Positions 34,534 through 47,184 of a stretch of DNA of 64,000 nt are shown in pieces. Origin of the DNA: Podocnemis expansa. Lineage: Eukaryota > Chordata > Testudines > Podocnemididae. Below the pieces are notes generated by a model. That model made no database searches, was not told where the DNA came from, and saw only the letters and a program-made list of their open reading frames with translations. The position numbers were made by a program, and so were the translations under genes. Numbering within the stretch: the first letter of the stretch is position 1; the number at the start of each line of letters is the position of its first letter. The stretch covers positions 17,499,937 through 17,563,936 of the forward strand of contig ML681998.1 in the NCBI GenBank assembly GCA_007922195.1, written 5' to 3'.

Positions 34534-37500
34534 GTTTCCAGCTTTCTAAATAGCAACCTGTAATCGCCACCTCGCCTTTGCTCAGTAGGATCAACAAACC
34601 CTCAATAAATGATCTCTCCAACTCCCTTCCTACTCAACAGTAGCACCTAATTAAACAACTCTCACCACCCAGGCAAAAACTACTTTGTCATCCCATCACT
34701 GCTTAGAGAAACCCTTTTCATTAAAGCTTGAATTGCTTCCAAAGCTTTTGGATACTGCGTCAGGTGCACAAAACATCTGCCTTTCTACTGTGATTTCAGG
34801 GACTACCATGAAGTGCAAGATGCTGCCCATACTCTCCTAGCACTTTATAATGATGTTTGCTGTTCTTGTTCTACATCCACAAATATTTGGCATATAAACC
34901 CGGATCATGTCCAGCATCTCCTCAGGGTCTCTGGTATATCCCCCTTCTGCCTTTCCAAGCCCCAACAGACCTCTAGTCTCTTTCCTCTCATTTTTAGAAG
35001 CAAAAATCTGATGTCAGTTGGTCTTAACTCTTACTACAGCAGCAGCTGCTTTCTCTTCACTGTTATTCTTAACTCTCCATACAAAGGCTCCTGATACTCT
35101 CCTCTCTGTTCCTTAGATTACTGCTCTTACCTTGAACATCCAAGTCGGGGTGCTTGTGGCCCTGCCCTACCAACACCTAAAGTTCCTGACTAGGAGAGGT
35201 CATTGGTCAAAACTAGGGCTGTGAAGGTATCCCTCCCATAGATCATGGCCACTGAGATCTGCAGCCTCCTGAGGACACAAATGAAATATTTCCTTTAACT
35301 CTGCCATTTACTTCTCCACCCATTGCCTCCTCCCTGAATCTTCCTGCCTTTGCTGTGCCAAACAGTTTAACTTCTGCCTCGACAGCAACTATCACTCCCA
35401 TTTTCTGAGTCTGTCTGTTATTGGCAAGACACATGATTCATTTTCTCCATTCTTTTTAGCCAGCAACTTGCCAAGGAGGGAAATATCCCAGACCCGGTTA
35501 CTGTCTCTGAGTCCTTAAAGTGAGCAAGGAGGAAGTGAAATATCCAGTCCTCTTACCCTACTCCACCCAGCAGGGGACAGGGACGGGGACAGGGACACGC
35601 ACCACCCTTCTCCCCCTTCCTGCTTCTGAAATAAACCTGCTGAATTCTTTTTCCCAAAAACTCATCTTTCAGTTCAGCTTTCTGCACCAACATACATACC
35701 TGTTTAACATCTGCTTCCTGGGTTCATTAAAACTCCCTCACTGCTCACATTCCTCTCTACCTGAACAGAAGAATTAAAGTTGCCTCTAAAAATAACAGCC
35801 TGAGAGCAGGCGAGATGGCGATCATGTGGAAGTTGCTAGGGCTTTAGTGGAAGAACTCTCCCTGTTGGGCCCACCAAGCTCCATTCCTTTTGCTGCCAGT
35901 CTTGTACTGAACTCCTCCTCTTTCCTACAAGTACTTCCTCCTCTCTTTTCTTCCTCTCCACTCACTGGAGTTCTGTCCTTCAATCTCCCTGTTCCTACAG
36001 GACATTGTTGTCTTTGCTCGAAAGAGATGTCCTCTGCCAACCCACAATCTCCTCCACTATATTCTGCGACTCTTCCCTCCCCTCAAACTTTCCTCTGTGC
36101 TTTGCTTCCGCAACAACACCCTTCTCTCATCCAGTAGATTGGAGCTCTCCACCTCAATGCCCTCCCAAGGCACAACCAAGACAGCTGATTCCAGATGCAG
36201 AACCCCATATAGTCTTCACTGCAAACAAGGGTCCCAGCCCTGCTGGGCACCCCAAAAGCATCCTTCTCTGTGCCTCAACCCTGCATCGTGACTATTTGTC
36301 TTTGTTGGGGCACAGAGCTGCCCTACAGCCATCCTACCAATCTTTGAAACACTGCACCTTAGAGCAACCACCGGTAAATGTGTTCTTCAGACAGGTGTGG
36401 GGCTGCCTCACATACTTAACATAACCCTTTGCCTCTATCAATTTTAGTGATCTGGGCAAGTGCATTATTACATGCTAAGTTCTTTCTCTGCTTAATCAGA
36501 AAAACTTCCTCTCTTCAAATTCCCAGCTGGCTGTAATGCATTTCTCCCATAGCCAGTATTGTAGTTTTTCACCTTAGCCAATCTTCAGTCAATTCAGAAA
36601 GAGCTGTGTTTTTAAAAGGAACTGCTACTTTTTTTGTACCTAAAATGGTTAAACAAACAGTCAACACACGCTGCCAATCACCTTTACCTCATCCCTTCCT
36701 ACACTGCTTCCCAAAATCCTCCATCAGAAAGTTGCTATGGAAGCAGAGGTCAATCTCCCTCAATCCTGGCAACTGAATTGTCACTGCAAGGTCTGAAGCC
36801 ACAAATCCTACACCTTTCAATAACAGTTAATGTAGTAACAGAGCTCTTTCTGACATTGGTGTTTTAAGGAAATGTTTTGCAAATGCACCACCCACACCTC
36901 CTTGCCCACCTCCAATTAGTTGTCTCTGTACCCTCCTTCTCTTTCTCCTATCCCCAGTTTATGTCCCATTCCACCTCCCAAACTCAGCCTCCCACTGTAA
37001 TTGTTGGCCACCTTTCCTCCATCCTGTCATGTCAAGGTCTCCATGTAAGATGACACTTATCCCACAGCCCTTTATTAGCAGTGGCAAACACAGTGTCTGA
37101 TAGCAATGCCTCAGTTGTCCTTTCCCTGTTCCGCACTAGGGGCTTCGGCTCCTGAGAAGACCCAGGCAGTTTTTTGCCCTTTTGCTGTTGTGTCTGTACC
37201 ACATCAACTTTTGCAACTACCCAAGAGATGCTGGGCCACAGAACTGTCTGTTAGCCTTGTCTTCCTGAGTCATCAATTTTTTAATAATTTTCCGTTTGCT
37301 TGGGAAACTCTTATTCACCATTCAAAGACATTATCCTCTTTATCAAGTTGATCTGCCTTCTCCAGTCCCACTCTTTTCCTCCTGTTCCTTCTACAGTCAC
37401 ACCGGCTCATCCCAACCTGCTCACCTTCCTCTGCCCCATGTTCACATCTCTCATCAGTGCAGCCTTTAACCCAAGCTTCAGATGAGCAGTGATTGCCTTC

Positions 37501-39420
37501 ATCACCAGCTCCAAGCTAGGCTCTCCCCTAGTTGGTGGTGACTCTCAAGCCACCTGGGGCACTGCTCCTTGTACCTCCAGCCTCTGCTATTCCTTCAAAC
37601 TGGTCTTCTCAGCCACTTCCATGCCTACTGATTCCTCAATCATTCACATCAACTGTTCCTGCATTATCTCATGAGTCATCCTCCACCACTGGGAATGAGA
37701 GAGAAGGGCCTAGGTCATCCTTCTGCCCTTCTTGAACAGTCCCTACCTCTATCTGGTTCTGCTGCTATTGCTCTTCCTGATCAATGATGGAATTTGCTAT
37801 TGCTGCCATGCTCAATTCACCTACCCAAATCTGGTGGCTGTTTCTGCTGTGCAGGTCTATGCTTTCTCTTGGGTCTTTCTCCCCAAACTCTCCAGATTAT
37901 TGGTCCATCTGAACCACAACCTTCCTCCTTGTTTCCTGACCTCCTCTCTGCTCTCACAAATCTTCTGACTTTCAAGAGCTCCCCCTCTAGGGACAGGGTT
38001 ATCACCTTTGAACTGTCCAAAAGCCAGCAGCCTCCCACCACCACCAAGGCAAGCCCAACCCCCCACAAGGCCACTCCAAAATAAACTCCCTTCAACAGCC
38101 ACTTGCAGCAACTAGAGAGAGAACATATATAGTTAAAATTGATAAGGTTATTGATAACAAAGGGGTGTTTTATCAGCACATGTTGCCAGCTAGTCTTAGA
38201 GGTTTGTTTCATTAACCAGTTGTAACAGAATGTGGTTTCTCGTGCTTGCTTCCCCACCTGCCCCAGGTGTAACTGGATCACCAACACCATCATCCCGCTG
38301 TTTCTTATTTAATATGCCTCACACATTGCCTCACTCTCTTGTGACTCAAACTCCCTCAGACAAGTGCACCCGGTGTGCTTGTGTGTTGGTGGGCAGACCA
38401 CTGCTGTATTTTCAAGTTTTGATCTGTTATCTCAAAAAGTGTGGAAGTGGGAACTATGTAGCATCATTAGCTGGACACAGAAAATTTTAATATTAGATAG
38501 CCCAATGTAATGGGATAATCCAGGATCTTTAGACCCATGTACAAAAACCCACAGACTAAATTTTTCTGGTAACTGACAAATCCACTTAAAAACAAAACAG
38601 CCAGGCTAGTCAAATACTAGCCAGGTGGTAACCCTACCCCTTCTCGGGACAAGCTCCCCTAAGAAACCCTTCTTCTCCCCATCCTCAGACTTGGGAGACA
38701 GGCCTCATCTCTCTTACCCCAGCCCTTCTAGACTATCCTAAACTACTACTCTCCATATCCTCCCTTTTGGACCCTTACCCTAGTCCAGTGCCTCCTTCTG
38801 TCTTCCTATATTCTTCTTCCTTCTATTCCCTTTTCTCCCCTGCTCTTGAATGAGAGTGTTTTTTCGCAAGACAAAACCAGTCCTTCCAATACATTCTCTG
38901 GGTCTCTAGCTTGGAACTATAAGCCCTGTCTCAGCAGCCATCTTACGTCTCTTACACAAGTCCATTGCTGGCCTTCAAAGGCCTCAGGACCTCAACTTCT
39001 CTCTGGAAAGCACCACTAGGTGGGGAATAAGGCAATTCACATTAACTTAGAACTAATTAACTCATTGAGTAACTGGGTGCAGTTAATTAGGTAGGGAAGC
39101 ATCTAGGTATGGTAAAAGGAAGCTACTTGCAATGGTGTTGAGTTGGAGAACAAAGGCACCTGATCAGAACAGTTCCCAGAAGTAGGATTGTGCTTAAGGG
39201 GAGAGTTGATGAGGAGGTTACCACCAAGGGAAACCAAGAAAGAATGCTCCTAGGGGAAGATGCTGTGAAAAGGATGAACTATGAATGTTAAGTCTCAGTG
39301 GAAACTGGCTTCTAATAGAAATACTTCACCAAGTACCAGTGGAAGCCCCTTCATCAGAGGAAATAGATGCTATTCTGAGAAGGGGTCATTAGGGTTTGAG
39401 TGCTGAGGGTTCTTGACCTA
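34534..39420 (+). other. Pyrimidine-rich tract (about 34.56-38.10 kb) of unknown origin, then unique DNA
   Basis: From about 34560 to 38100 the plus strand is strikingly rich in C and T and poor in G, giving many overlapping Ser/Pro/Leu-rich frames of 60-160 codons. No RT, endonuclease, transposase or protease motif is visible. The bias persists for 3.5 kb and crosses frames, so it may be an ancient retroelement body, a remnant of a long locally duplicated sequence, or a strand-asymmetric tract. A 6-bp GGACAG-type repeat occurs at 35574-35597. 38.1-39.4 kb is unremarkable. Confidence 0.35.
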
Positions 39421-39424
39421 AAAG

Positions 39425-39766
39425 GAGAGATGCGTGTGAACATGTTGTTTCGGAAAAAGGTGTTCCGAAACAACATTTGAAGGGCTGCCCCCTCAACACA
39501 GGGTGCTGAGGGGTGTCCCCTGGCCGGCAGAGTGGGGCTCCAGGCACCCGCGGGGTTCAGCACAGCCCAGCGCTGAACCCTGCCGGTGCCTGCAGCCCCC
39601 TCCCCAAGTGAAATAGCATGTTCACACTGTGAACTTGCTATTTCATTTCCCGCCTTTTTCCTTATTTCGAAATAACTTTTTGTTAATTCGGCATAAGTTA
39701 TTTCAAAATAAGGTGTTATTTCGATATGACTTATATTGAAATAACCCCCTGTGTGTGAACACAGCA
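39425..39766. mobile_element. Foldback element with TTTCGAAATAA arms and GC-rich core
   Basis: The right part carries TTATTTCGAAATAAC and GTTATTTCAAAATAAGG palindromes and ends CTGTGTGTGAACACAGC near 39766. The left part starts near GCGTGTGAACATGTTGTTTC (39431), an inverted, worn counterpart. The middle (39485-39610) is GC-rich. The same architecture recurs at 57037-57405. No target duplication was resolved. Confidence 0.6.
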
Positions 39767-41479
39767 AAGAGAATGGTACTTCATTTGAACTTAAATATTT
39801 TTGCTGTCATTTATAGAGGGGGAATAAAAGAGAGGCTTTCTTTGCCAATTTGAACATAATCCATCCATTATGAACCTTAACAACTATTATAATAGGCTTA
39901 AATATCAGTGTTAACAGCAAACAAACTAGACTAATTTTACATTCCTGTTTTTGAAAATACCACTTTAAGGATTTTGAAGATCTGTTGAAATCATGCAGAA
40001 GTAGGAGAGAGAATTCATGTCTGTACAGACTTCCAGCCTCTGAGTTCCATAAACAAGCGTGGAGATTTGTACTCAATGGGGCTTAATAATTACTGATTTC
40101 CTTGGACTATACAGTAATTACGTGGTACAGGTTCTCTGTAGTATTTTCTAGTGCAATGCTGAATTCAAAAGTGTCTTCACAATCTTGTTAATAAAATCAC
40201 AAGTGGCAGAATGCATGTCTCCCTTTGTTTAGTTTGCTTCAGATCATATAAATCAGTGAAGCCCATATAATGGAATGGTCTGCAGTGAGCTGGGCTTTGT
40301 GCTTGGCAAATTCCTTTCTTATTGGAAATCTGAAAAGGAAATTTAACTGTTGCCTTAGCAGGGAATGTTATAAGATGCTGCAGTTCTGACCCTTGATGGC
40401 TTCTGTCACTGCACTTAAAATGTATGATGGGGAATATGCTTGGACAGACACATTTTTGTGTTAAAGAATCAGACACACACAAAAGAGGTGTCTAAACACA
40501 TCATGTGAGTGTGAGACAATATTGTGGAGACTGATAATAATAGCATTGATTCCTCTGCATGCTTCAGTTTTCCTCTGGGCATTACATTACTATGCACTGA
40601 GGGTAAAGGGACTGGAGGATGAATTGAATCAGCAGCTTAGTTGGAAACCAGAGTCATTAGCAAACTGAATAATGAAGTCTACATGTGTGCATGGATGGAG
40701 AATCTAAAGAGACCATGAAAATGCCAAGTTGCAGGACATTATAGTGACAAACAGGCAAGAGAAAGCAGATTTTCTTCCATCTCTCTTTCGGGAAGCTAAG
40801 CAAAGCCCCAGAGTGGAAGAATAAAGGGAGAAGATATCAGGTGACTGTATCAAGAGTTGTGGTTACAGAGAAACAGGGGACACACCTGGATCTAAAGACA
40901 AAGGACAGGGGAACATTTCCACTGAGCCTTTCACTACTTTTTTTTTTTTTTTTTAATATCCAAGGCTACTTTAGATCTAAACCTATGCAGTTTATCTATT
41001 GAAGAAAGTAGATTCTTGTTTCTATCTTGTGTTTTCCTGCTCAGTTTATCATTGAGCTGGTGGAATACATCAGTGAGGAAGGTAACATTTTAAACACCAT
41101 GGCATCAACCATTGAGTTCCTACAAAGTTGAGAACATTTTTAACTCTTTTCTCAGTGCATACAAACATGAGAGAATTTTCCATGGAAAAGCCAGCGTGTT
41201 GCTGTGTGCAAAAGTAAACTCTGGTGTTCTGTTCTCATTTCTTCACACAACAGTGAAAAAAGGCAACTTTGAACTTTTATAGGATCATGATTTTATTAAA
41301 CTTCAATACTGCTCCATCTAATGCTAAGGAAAGTTCTTCTGGTAGTGTCTGGGCCATAAGAGCTTCACAGTATAGGAAACAGTGAGTCAACAGCACATTA
41401 GGGCTTGTTCTTTGACCTTCCTTACGATCCTCTTCACTTTGCCATTTATGTCAGCAGACCTCTTTGTGCAAACCATGAC
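39767..41479. other. No gene seen; one T run
   Basis: Unique-looking AT-rich DNA with a T17 run at 40938-40954. No recognised domains in the short frames. Confidence 0.45.
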
Positions 41480-41690
41480 AATTTTCCCAGTAAAACAAGC
41501 AAGGAATCCTGTTAGTCTTTTAAAGACTAACATTCATTTATTGCATGAGCTTTTGTGGGAGAAAATCCCACTTCATCAGCTGCTTCTCATGCAATAAATA
41601 AATTTCCTAGTTTATAAAAGTGCCACAGGACTCCTTGCTTGTGTTGCCGAAGCAGACTAACACAGCTACCGCTTTGGAAATTTTCCCAGT
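41480..41690. mobile_element. Inverted PLE end-dimer with perfect 12-bp target duplication
   Basis: AATTTTCCCAGT at 41480-41491 recurs exactly at 41679-41690. The insertion (41492-41678, 187 bp) has the short arm left (minus, from CAAGCAAGGAATCC) and a truncated long arm right (plus, ending CAGCTACCGCTTTGG). The right arm lacks the hammerhead-like stem, so the two arms were copied from different points. The left arm keeps CTGATGAAGTGGGA on the minus strand. Confidence 0.88.
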
Positions 41691-42589
41691 GCAATTCTCC
41701 ATCCTCCAGGTAGGCTGTTTGTCACTCCAGAGGTTTCCTCTCCAGTCTGTGACCTGGCACCTGACTGGGGGAAAAAAAAGAAAGAAAAGAAGTTCATACC
41801 AGAGGTCTGTAACCTGTGCCTCCAGAGCCAAATGTGACTCTTTCGCTGCTCCCTTGCAGCTCCAGGGTTCTCACCACCACTGGGGAACCCTGCGGGTGGC
41901 CTGCTCCTGGCTCCAGCCTTCCCTTGCCAACAGAGGACCTTGTGGGTGACCAGCACTGGGCTCTGGGCTCTCCCCTGCCACCGGGGGCCCTGTAGGGAGC
42001 CTGCTCCTGTTTTGGGCTCACCCCCACCAAGGGACTATGCAGCAGATGCCCTGGCCCAGCTCCCCCCACTCTCTACTAGGGGGCTACACACATTGCAGCT
42101 CTCAAAACATTTGGTTATTAAAGGAATTTTTAAAAATAGCTCTTCTTATCTTTTGGGGTTCTGATCCCTGTAGCAGAGAGTCTCTATTATCTCTATTAAC
42201 ATACCTGACATCAGCCATGAGTTCAGCTTGACTACTGGTATCTGTTTATTCATTAAGCTGCAGAGCTAATTTTCTGCTTGATTTGATTTGTTTTTCAGAG
42301 TACAGTCTTAACGTCAGCTGCAGTGATCTATATTATCTGAAAGGGGAACTTCAGTGAGTTTCATAGATCACATTTGCACCTAATATTACTCTGTTTCTTC
42401 ACATGCTAGTAAAATGTTTCTGACTGTCACTTTTGCTACAAGCTCAGCAGCCAAGCAGATTGCTTCCAGTGGTTTATCAGAACCTGTTGCATAGAGCTTG
42501 TCTTATCCCATCAGATCAATCTTCCTGATGGACTGAGTTGGTCTGTGAAGACCCCCTCAGCTGATCATGAAGCTGATCCTGTAAAATGA
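41691..42589. other. No gene; mixed composition
   Basis: A GC-rich patch at 41810-42080 produces frames on both strands and includes three variants of a CCTGCTCCTG...CCC(T)TGCCA segment about 60 bp apart, perhaps a decayed tandem repeat. No gene recognised. Confidence 0.4.
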
Positions 42590-43490
42590 CCCTTGAAGAA
42601 GTAGTAGTGCTGAGTTGGAGGGAAGGGGTTTCTCTCCGACGGAGCCCTAGTCTACGCTTAAAGAGCTTTTCGGCAGCAGTCAACCAGCAGATACGCAAGG
42701 CATATAAATGCCTTACGTAACTGCTGGTGACTTCCTAAGCCACCGGGATACACTGCTGAAAGCCAACCGCACGTGACTTGCGGTCAGGTCTGTCCCTGGG
42801 GGAGTGCGGAGCCCAGGCAAATTGGCCTCTGTGGGGCACCCCAAACTCCTGCCCACATGGAGGGGTAGGGCCAGCTAGCCCAGGGGAGGGCCAGTCCCAG
42901 TCTGCCCCTGAGCCAGCTGTTCCCCATCCAGTGGACAGGGACAGCCAGCCAAAAGTGGGGGCCAGGGTCAGCGCTCCTGCACTCCCCCCCAACCTGCACT
43001 GCCTTCGGCTCTGTGCCAGAGTGGGCAAGAGACAGCGTGGCTGTGGGGACAGTGGCATGGGCCCTGTGCTGCCTCCCCCCCCCCACTGCCTCCAGCACAG
43101 AGCAGAAGGCAGAACAAGTCGGGGAGTGGTGCAGGAGCACTGACCCTGGCCACCACTTTTGGCCGGCTGTCCCTGTCCCCTGGATGGGGAACAGCCAGCT
43201 TTGGGGGAGCAGTGGTGCAGGCCCCATGCTGCCCTGCTCTTGGGAGGACAGTGTGGGGCCCATGGAACCATGGGGCCTGGGGCAATCACCCCTTTTGCCA
43301 CCCCCTAGGGATGGTCCTGCTTGCGGTTGGCTTTCACCGGCATCTCCTAGGGGGCAGGACTTCTGGCACTGACCTTCTGGAGCACAGTAGTGAGGACATA
43401 CTCGCTGCTAACTGCACCCAGAACATCGGCCTGATGGTGGCAATTTTGATGCCATCACTGAAGACATACCCTCAGGCTACTGAAACTCCA
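42590..43490. mobile_element. Foldback element with long inverted-repeat core
   Basis: The core 42913-43023 is the inverted copy of 43088-43199 (about 110 bp per arm, roughly 85 to 90 percent by eye), around a loop near 43055. Outside the core, GAAAGCCAACCGCA (about 42758-42771) recurs inverted as TGCGGTTGGCTTTC (about 43322-43335). The right end reads GATGCCATCACTGAAGACAT then ACC near 43474. The left end is probably near CCTAGTCTACGC (42644). It has no transposase; the overlapping frames inside (up to 188 codons) reflect GC content and palindromy. Confidence 0.75.
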
Positions 43491-43493
43491 TGA

Positions 43494-43580
43494 TAAGTAG
43501 GCAGTAGGTAATTGGAGGGAGATACGCAATGTATTTTAAGTACTGTACTTTGTGTATCTCCCTTTGATTGCCACTGAAAT
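43494..43580 (+). repeat. Repeat block shared with 33013-33095
   Basis: See the 33013 entry. The block begins right after the foldback element's right end, with TAAGTAGGCAGTAGGTAATT aligning to TAAGTGGGAGTTAGTAAGGC. Confidence 0.6.
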
Positions 43581-43652
43581 CATGCCGTCATATAGACAAG
43601 GGCATACTCTTTCATCGTTTGCATTTTTTTCCATTTTGATCCTTCCAACACA

Positions 43653-43678
43653 CTCTCTCTCTCTCTCTCTCTCTCTCT
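43653..43678. repeat. (CT)13 microsatellite
   Basis: Uninterrupted CT dinucleotides. Confidence 0.95.
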
Positions 43679-43959
43679 ATTTGCCCATGCTGGCAAGAGA
43701 AGGATGTTTGCTTATACAGTGTTGTTTTAACTTACTTGGCACTGTAGCATGGCTTGAGAGCTCCTCTCCACACACAAGACCTTGTCAAAAAGGGCAAGAT
43801 GGTTCACCTGTAAATGAAAATCCACTGGATGAGGTACACCACATGTTGTGATAGGCATGAGAAGGATCCATGGATCTTGAAGGATATGTTGTGGGGGCAG
43901 TATACCTCACTCAAAATGCTAAATGTCCCAATAACATCTATACGGGCAAATCCAATCAG

Positions 43960-44720
43960 TAGGCACCCATGGAGCCTGTGCCCTGAATCTGTTGAAGAAT
44001 TCTCCAGGCTGGGAGGAGCAGTCTGCCCTGCTTCTCCTCTACCCCTTGCTACTGCTGCACTGGTGTCACCCTCTCCCAGACTGGGACAGCCACAGCTGCT
44101 TTGTCCCTAGCAGGGGGTAGGGGAAGGTGAGGCTGGCCACTCTGGTAGCCACTCTGTCCCAGTAGTGAGATGGGAGTGGCATGGGACTGGTGCTTGGGGC
44201 TAGGCTGTTACTGTGGGGTATCTCAGTGGGTGGCAGCTACAAGCCAGAGCAGTGGTACAACAAAGTAGACTGGGTCCGGGCCAGGAGCTGGGACTGGCTA
44301 GCTGTGGGGTGGGACAAACTGGTGCTGTAGCATGCTGTAGACTCTTACCTTGGTGGTGCTCTGGGCTGGTGGTATTGAATTTATTTTGGTGGGTGGCAGG
44401 GCCCCCCTAAGCCCAGATGCTTGTCTGCAGCCCCTCAAGCCCCTTCTTTAATCCACCCTGCGGGGTCTTGAAGGGTTGCAGCCCAGGGCCCTGGGCTCAG
44501 GGGAGTACTGTTGGCCTGCACCATGCTACACCGCTGGTCCGAGCCCCTGGCCTACAAACCAAGTCTATCTTGCACTGCTCCGCTGGTGCTGCCATGGCAT
44601 GCCACCTCACAAAGCTGTCCTGCTCCCTCGTGCCAGCCCCACCCTGCCTCCTGCTGGGGGTGGAGCTTCCTGTGCCCCCAGTCTTTTTTTTTTTTTTTTA
44701 AGTAGTTATGCCCCTGGTGA
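43960..44720. other. GC-rich island ending in T16, possible retroposed or foldback relic
   Basis: A GC-rich stretch is followed by T16 at 44684-44699 and AAGTAGTTATGCCCCTGGTG. Read on the minus strand the T run would be an A run close to the 5' end, so a simple poly(A) tail of a minus-strand retrocopy does not fit well. Frames inside are low-complexity. Family unknown. Confidence 0.3.
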
Positions 44721-45600
44721 ACACTTTTCACAGAACGATCACTCTATACATCTCAGTGCCCCTCCTTAAAGGAGACCTAAACAAAAGACATGTCTGGGAG
44801 CTTAATTATTTAACTAGACACTAAAAAGCAAGGACTGAACAAAGATCCTGGGTTTATAGTTTATTAAAATGATCTGTAATCCCACAACCCTCTCTTTTTT
44901 GTCCTAAGACTGCAGAGATATTCATGGGCCATTCTACTGGTCTCTTATAATGAAAAAATGTTCCTTATGCTAATATTGCTCTGAACACCTTCAGCAGGAG
45001 CAGTAGCCGGCTTTCAAACAAGAATGTGGGGTGGATGGAAGGAATAGGCTCAGGGGCCTGGTGATGGACATGGGCCCTTTGACAAGTGGTGCCCTGTTTC
45101 AAATCCAGTTGTATCTCATAGTTATAATCTGAGAAGTATTTGGCTGCTGCATGCTTAATAAACTGGGAGCCATGTCCTGAAAACTGCTGTTATTGTCAGT
45201 GTCAACAAAAGACTAAAGCCTGAATGAGCACAAAGACTCAAGCCACTTAGGAAAGGATGGGTTCCAATACCATAGGCTGTGCAGGTCCTGTCTGGACAAA
45301 CACTGGCTTTGGACTGACTCTCATTCCAGCCCTAAACTCACTTTAAATATTACAAATGATGCAAGAGAAAGAGAGAGCATCATTTCTCCCTGTATTCTCT
45401 AAGTAACCTGAAATGCAGCAGCTCTGATTTGAAAAGAATACACTTCCTGAAGAAATAGCATTTTGAGGGCAGGATCCTTTCAAAATAGCTCCCAAATCTT
45501 GGGTAATAATTTTGAGCTTGGAACACATCTTTAACAGAGCTATAAATCTCTGTAAAAACAGGGTTTACAACTGGAAGGCCATCATCTTTTGTTAGATCAT
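44721..45600. other. No gene seen
   Basis: Unique-looking DNA with no recognised element. Confidence 0.45.
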
Positions 45601-45604
45601 AAGC

Positions 45605-45717
45605 TTCTTTGACAAAGGATCATGTTGTCTTGTGGTTTTGTACATTACCTGGCGTAATGGGGCCTGGGGCCTGACTAGAACTAGTGAGTGGTACCAAAAT
45701 ACAAATATTAATAATCA
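45605..45717 (+). repeat. Old L2-like LINE 3' tail
   Basis: TTTTGTACATTACCTGGCGT then AATGGGGCCTGG, followed by GTGGTACCAAAATACAAATA and TTAATAATCA. This matches the recalled pattern of old vertebrate L2-type tails (GTACAGCGCCTAGCAC... ending in an AATA/ATAAT-rich run). Two relatives lie at 47185 and 51744. Confidence 0.5.
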
Positions 45718-46619
45718 CTGCTTGCAGTGGCTCTGGGATCACAGAGAAGGTTTGAGAGATTGGATTAATCCGCTCTTCAAGTCAATAATACAGCACCAGA
45801 GGAGAATAAGGAATCTAGCATAGGATGAATCTGTCAATCAGCTTGTTCTCTCAGCAGAGAAATATGCATTTTATGTGCAGCACATAGATAATTGCATTGG
45901 GAAAGAGAGGCAATAAGAAGGCATCTAGTGGCATGCAATACACAGTGAGCAATTCAGCATAACAGGTTACATTTATTGTTTCCTTTTACTCTGTAAAATT
46001 ACACATTAATTCAGATGAAGAGTATGTGATGTAAACAATATCCTTCTCTCTTGAAATTTTCTGGGAAGCTACTGTTCAATCTAACTTTATAATATACACA
46101 AAAAACAATCTTTAGATGTGAATTCAGAACCTGCTAAGGCAGCCATGCAATTTGTGGGGTCAGCTTTGTTGAAACTGGAATAGGTACTAAGAGATGCAGT
46201 GTTTCCTAATCTGAGGCAGCTAGGACATGGGGCCAAGGGCCTCACTGTCACTAGGTTCATTAATCATTAATGAAGTACAAGCCCACTTTTAACTGGGTTT
46301 TGTTCGTTCAGTAAATTTATGGTGAAAGTTTCTGTTCAGGTGGGCATGTCATAAACATATCTGATGGCATGAACGCTGTCTTGGGTAGCTAAACAGAAGC
46401 TGTCAGAAAAGCTGAGCCCCTTTTCTCCATGTGCCTGTAAAGACATCTCCAGCAGAGAACAAGTCACATGCCTACACACAGACTTGCTAGCTTTCTTTGC
46501 AGGAATACTAGTCAGCTTGCAAATAAAGGAAGGAATGACACAGCATAATCAACCAATTATAGCCTAAAAATTGCTTAGGCAGATTCTGCACCCATGAACC
46601 AGAGGGTAGACTGTCCACG
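45718..46619. other. No gene seen; AT-rich
   Basis: No gene or repeat recognised. Confidence 0.45.
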
Positions 46620-47008
46620 AGGTGGTTTTCACTCTCTTGCCCCACTTCTGGACTGGTCCTTCCCACCCCTGGAGTGGAATAGTTGAGTCCCAGCTGCCAG
46701 CACCCATGCTTCAGGATTCAGTGGCATTTTGGCAGTGGGAGAGGGGACGGTGCGGGACCAGGGGGTGGGAGAGGCCAGGATTGGGGTCAAGGGGTGATGG
46801 AGGGCCCTTGCACAGTCGGCTTCACTCTGGCCTGCCCACCCCTAGAGATGGCCCTGGTTGCAGTCAGGGGGATGAGAGAGCCTCCTCCTTGAACTCCTTC
46901 CTTTTGGCCATGGGTGGGGGCAGGATACGATTGGTGCAGACCAGTGGCCCTTCCAGGTCGTTAAAATTATATCTGTTGCTTTCAAATCAAAAAGGTTGGG
47001 AAGCACTG
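46620..47008. repeat. GC-rich repeat with a hAT-like right end
   Basis: It ends AGGTTGGGAAGCACTG at 46993-47008, one base different from the right end of the 1614-2029 hAT element. A matching left end (CAGTGGTTCCC type) was not found near 46620, and no 8-bp duplication was resolved. It may be a left-truncated relative with the same GC-rich kind of interior. Confidence 0.4.
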
Positions 47009-47184
47009 GCTTAAAGCCTCAACGTAGGATGTAACTGCAACCTCTGTTTCATTCTCTCTCTTAATTCATTTATCATTCCCATCTGTTTGCCCTCAATGCA
47101 GGTAACAAATCTCTCTTCTTGATATTTTGGAATGTGTCTAGTCAAATGGGACCAGATGCCCTTGAGGAGTCACATCACCCATGC

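Noticed and set aside
37489..37674. Words resembling an AP-endonuclease motif (LVGGDSQATWG)
   Set aside because: The usual GDFN reads GDSQ, no other endonuclease or RT motif lies nearby, and the tract is compositionally biased.
42735..43372. 188-codon and 159-codon frames
   Set aside because: They span a foldback element with a 110-bp inverted repeat, so frames on the two strands mirror each other.
44684..44699. T16 run as the poly(A) tail of a minus-strand retrocopy
   Set aside because: The adjoining sequence is not recognisable as a cDNA and no target duplication was found; orientation does not fit well.
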